Assembly: GCF_900143275.1 (NCBI RefSeq)
Contig: NZ_FSRO01000001.1
Coordinates: 1 to 64,000, forward strand
Source of the DNA: Nitrosomonas cryotolerans ATCC 49181
GTDB taxonomy: Bacteria > Pseudomonadota > Gammaproteobacteria > Burkholderiales > Nitrosomonadaceae
Direction of reading: 5' to 3'
DNA: 64,000 nucleotides
Each line of letters opens with the position of its first letter. Position 1 is the first letter of the stretch. The position numbers were made by a program, and so were the translations under genes. A model generated the notes under the pieces. The model saw nothing but the letters and a program-made list of their open reading frames with translations, had not been told where the DNA came from and did not search any database. Shown here in pieces: positions 63,745-64,000 of this stretch.

Positions 63745-64000
63745 TCAACTTCCGGAAAACCCCGGTCTTAAGGCCGGGGATGGATAGGGAGTCAGCTTCG
63801 CTGATACTAAAGCCTGTTTTTTCACCTATTTCTGTTACAGTGTGTTAATGGAAATTAAGCGCGCATACAAATTCAGGTTTTACCCAACTTTTGAGCAAGA
63901 AACTATTCTGGCTCAAACATTCGGGTGTGCTCGGTTTGTCTATAATCGGATGTTGCGCGTTCGTTCTGATGCTTGGTATACCGAGAAAAAAAGAATCGGG
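63745..64000 (+). mobile_element. IS605-type element, left end (continues beyond window)
   Basis: A palindromic hairpin CCCCGGTCTTAAGGCCGGGG at 63760-63779 lies 68 bp before the start of a tnpB gene that runs off the right edge. Element ends of this family carry such hairpins. No tnpA is seen on this side. The exact boundary is not certain. Confidence 0.6.
63848..64000 (+). CDS. tnpB: TnpB RNA-guided endonuclease, 5' part
   Basis: The ATG at 63848 opens a frame of at least 51 codons reading MEIKRAYKFRFYPTFEQETI and GCARFVYNRMLRVRSDAWY, the conserved N-terminus of IS605-family TnpB/OrfB proteins. The gene is cut by the right edge; its RuvC motifs are not visible. It differs clearly from the tnpB at 7026-8258, so the two belong to different elements. 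Confidence 0.85.
   Translation, partial: MEIKRAYKFRFYPTFEQETILAQTFGCARFVYNRMLRVRSDAWYTEKKRIG

Overview
The window looks like the replication-origin region of a betaproteobacterial chromosome, most likely a Nitrosomonas-type ammonia oxidiser. This is inferred from the gene order panB-panC-dnaA-oriC-dnaN-gyrB, the AT-rich origin and the general look of the proteins; no ammonia-oxidation genes are present to confirm it. The right edge cuts into a tnpB gene and the left edge into mnmG (gidA).

Layout. 1-4 kb: 5' part of mnmG (minus strand, with an apparent one-base deletion near its start), a parS-like site, a frameshifted protein-E-like secreted protein gene and an IS5-family element whose transposase carries an amber codon. 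4-9 kb: two overlapping membrane-associated GTPase genes, then an intact IS605-type element with divergent tnpB and tnpA. 9-14 kb: a minus-strand signalling operon (sensor kinase, single-domain response regulator, REC-PAS-GGDEF-EAL protein). 14-22.5 kb: an unknown lipoprotein, a RluF-like pseudouridine synthase, rhodanese, uppP, thiC behind a TPP riboswitch, an isoaspartate methyltransferase and a TolC-like protein. 22.5-23.5 kb: IS6 debris split by a small repeat element, then rnpB. 23.7-34 kb: pcnB-folK, panB-panC, dnaA, oriC, dnaN, gyrB. 34.5-37.7 kb: rsgA, pterin dehydratase, M48 protease, orn. 37.7-48 kb and 57-60 kb: glycogen/alpha-glucan genes (glgP, glgB, glgC, two GH57 enzymes, pgi, glgA). 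48-54.5 kb: EF-hand protein, SbcD/SbcC-like YhaO-YhaN pair and a lipoprotein. 54.5-64 kb: decayed insertion sequences, thiolase, a coiled-coil secreted protein, a di-haem peroxidase behind a Fur-like box, and a polyprenol-kinase-like membrane gene beside a new IS605-type tnpB.

The metabolic core is an alpha-glucan cycle. Pgi links fructose-6-P and glucose-6-P, GlgC makes ADP-glucose, GlgA and GlgB build the polymer, and GlgP plus the GH57 enzymes rework or degrade it. Phosphoglucomutase is not in the window.

The most interesting non-genic signals are at the origin. There are eleven perfect 9-bp DnaA boxes; within each strand's set all spacings are multiples of 11 bp. A family of about 88-bp MITE-like repeats (seven copies, four with exact 5-bp target duplications) has every copy left of oriC in one orientation and every copy right of it in the other, so all lie the same way relative to fork movement. 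A second, 112-bp hairpin element has ends and a 3-bp duplication matching the IS5-family element, suggesting that IS mobilised it.
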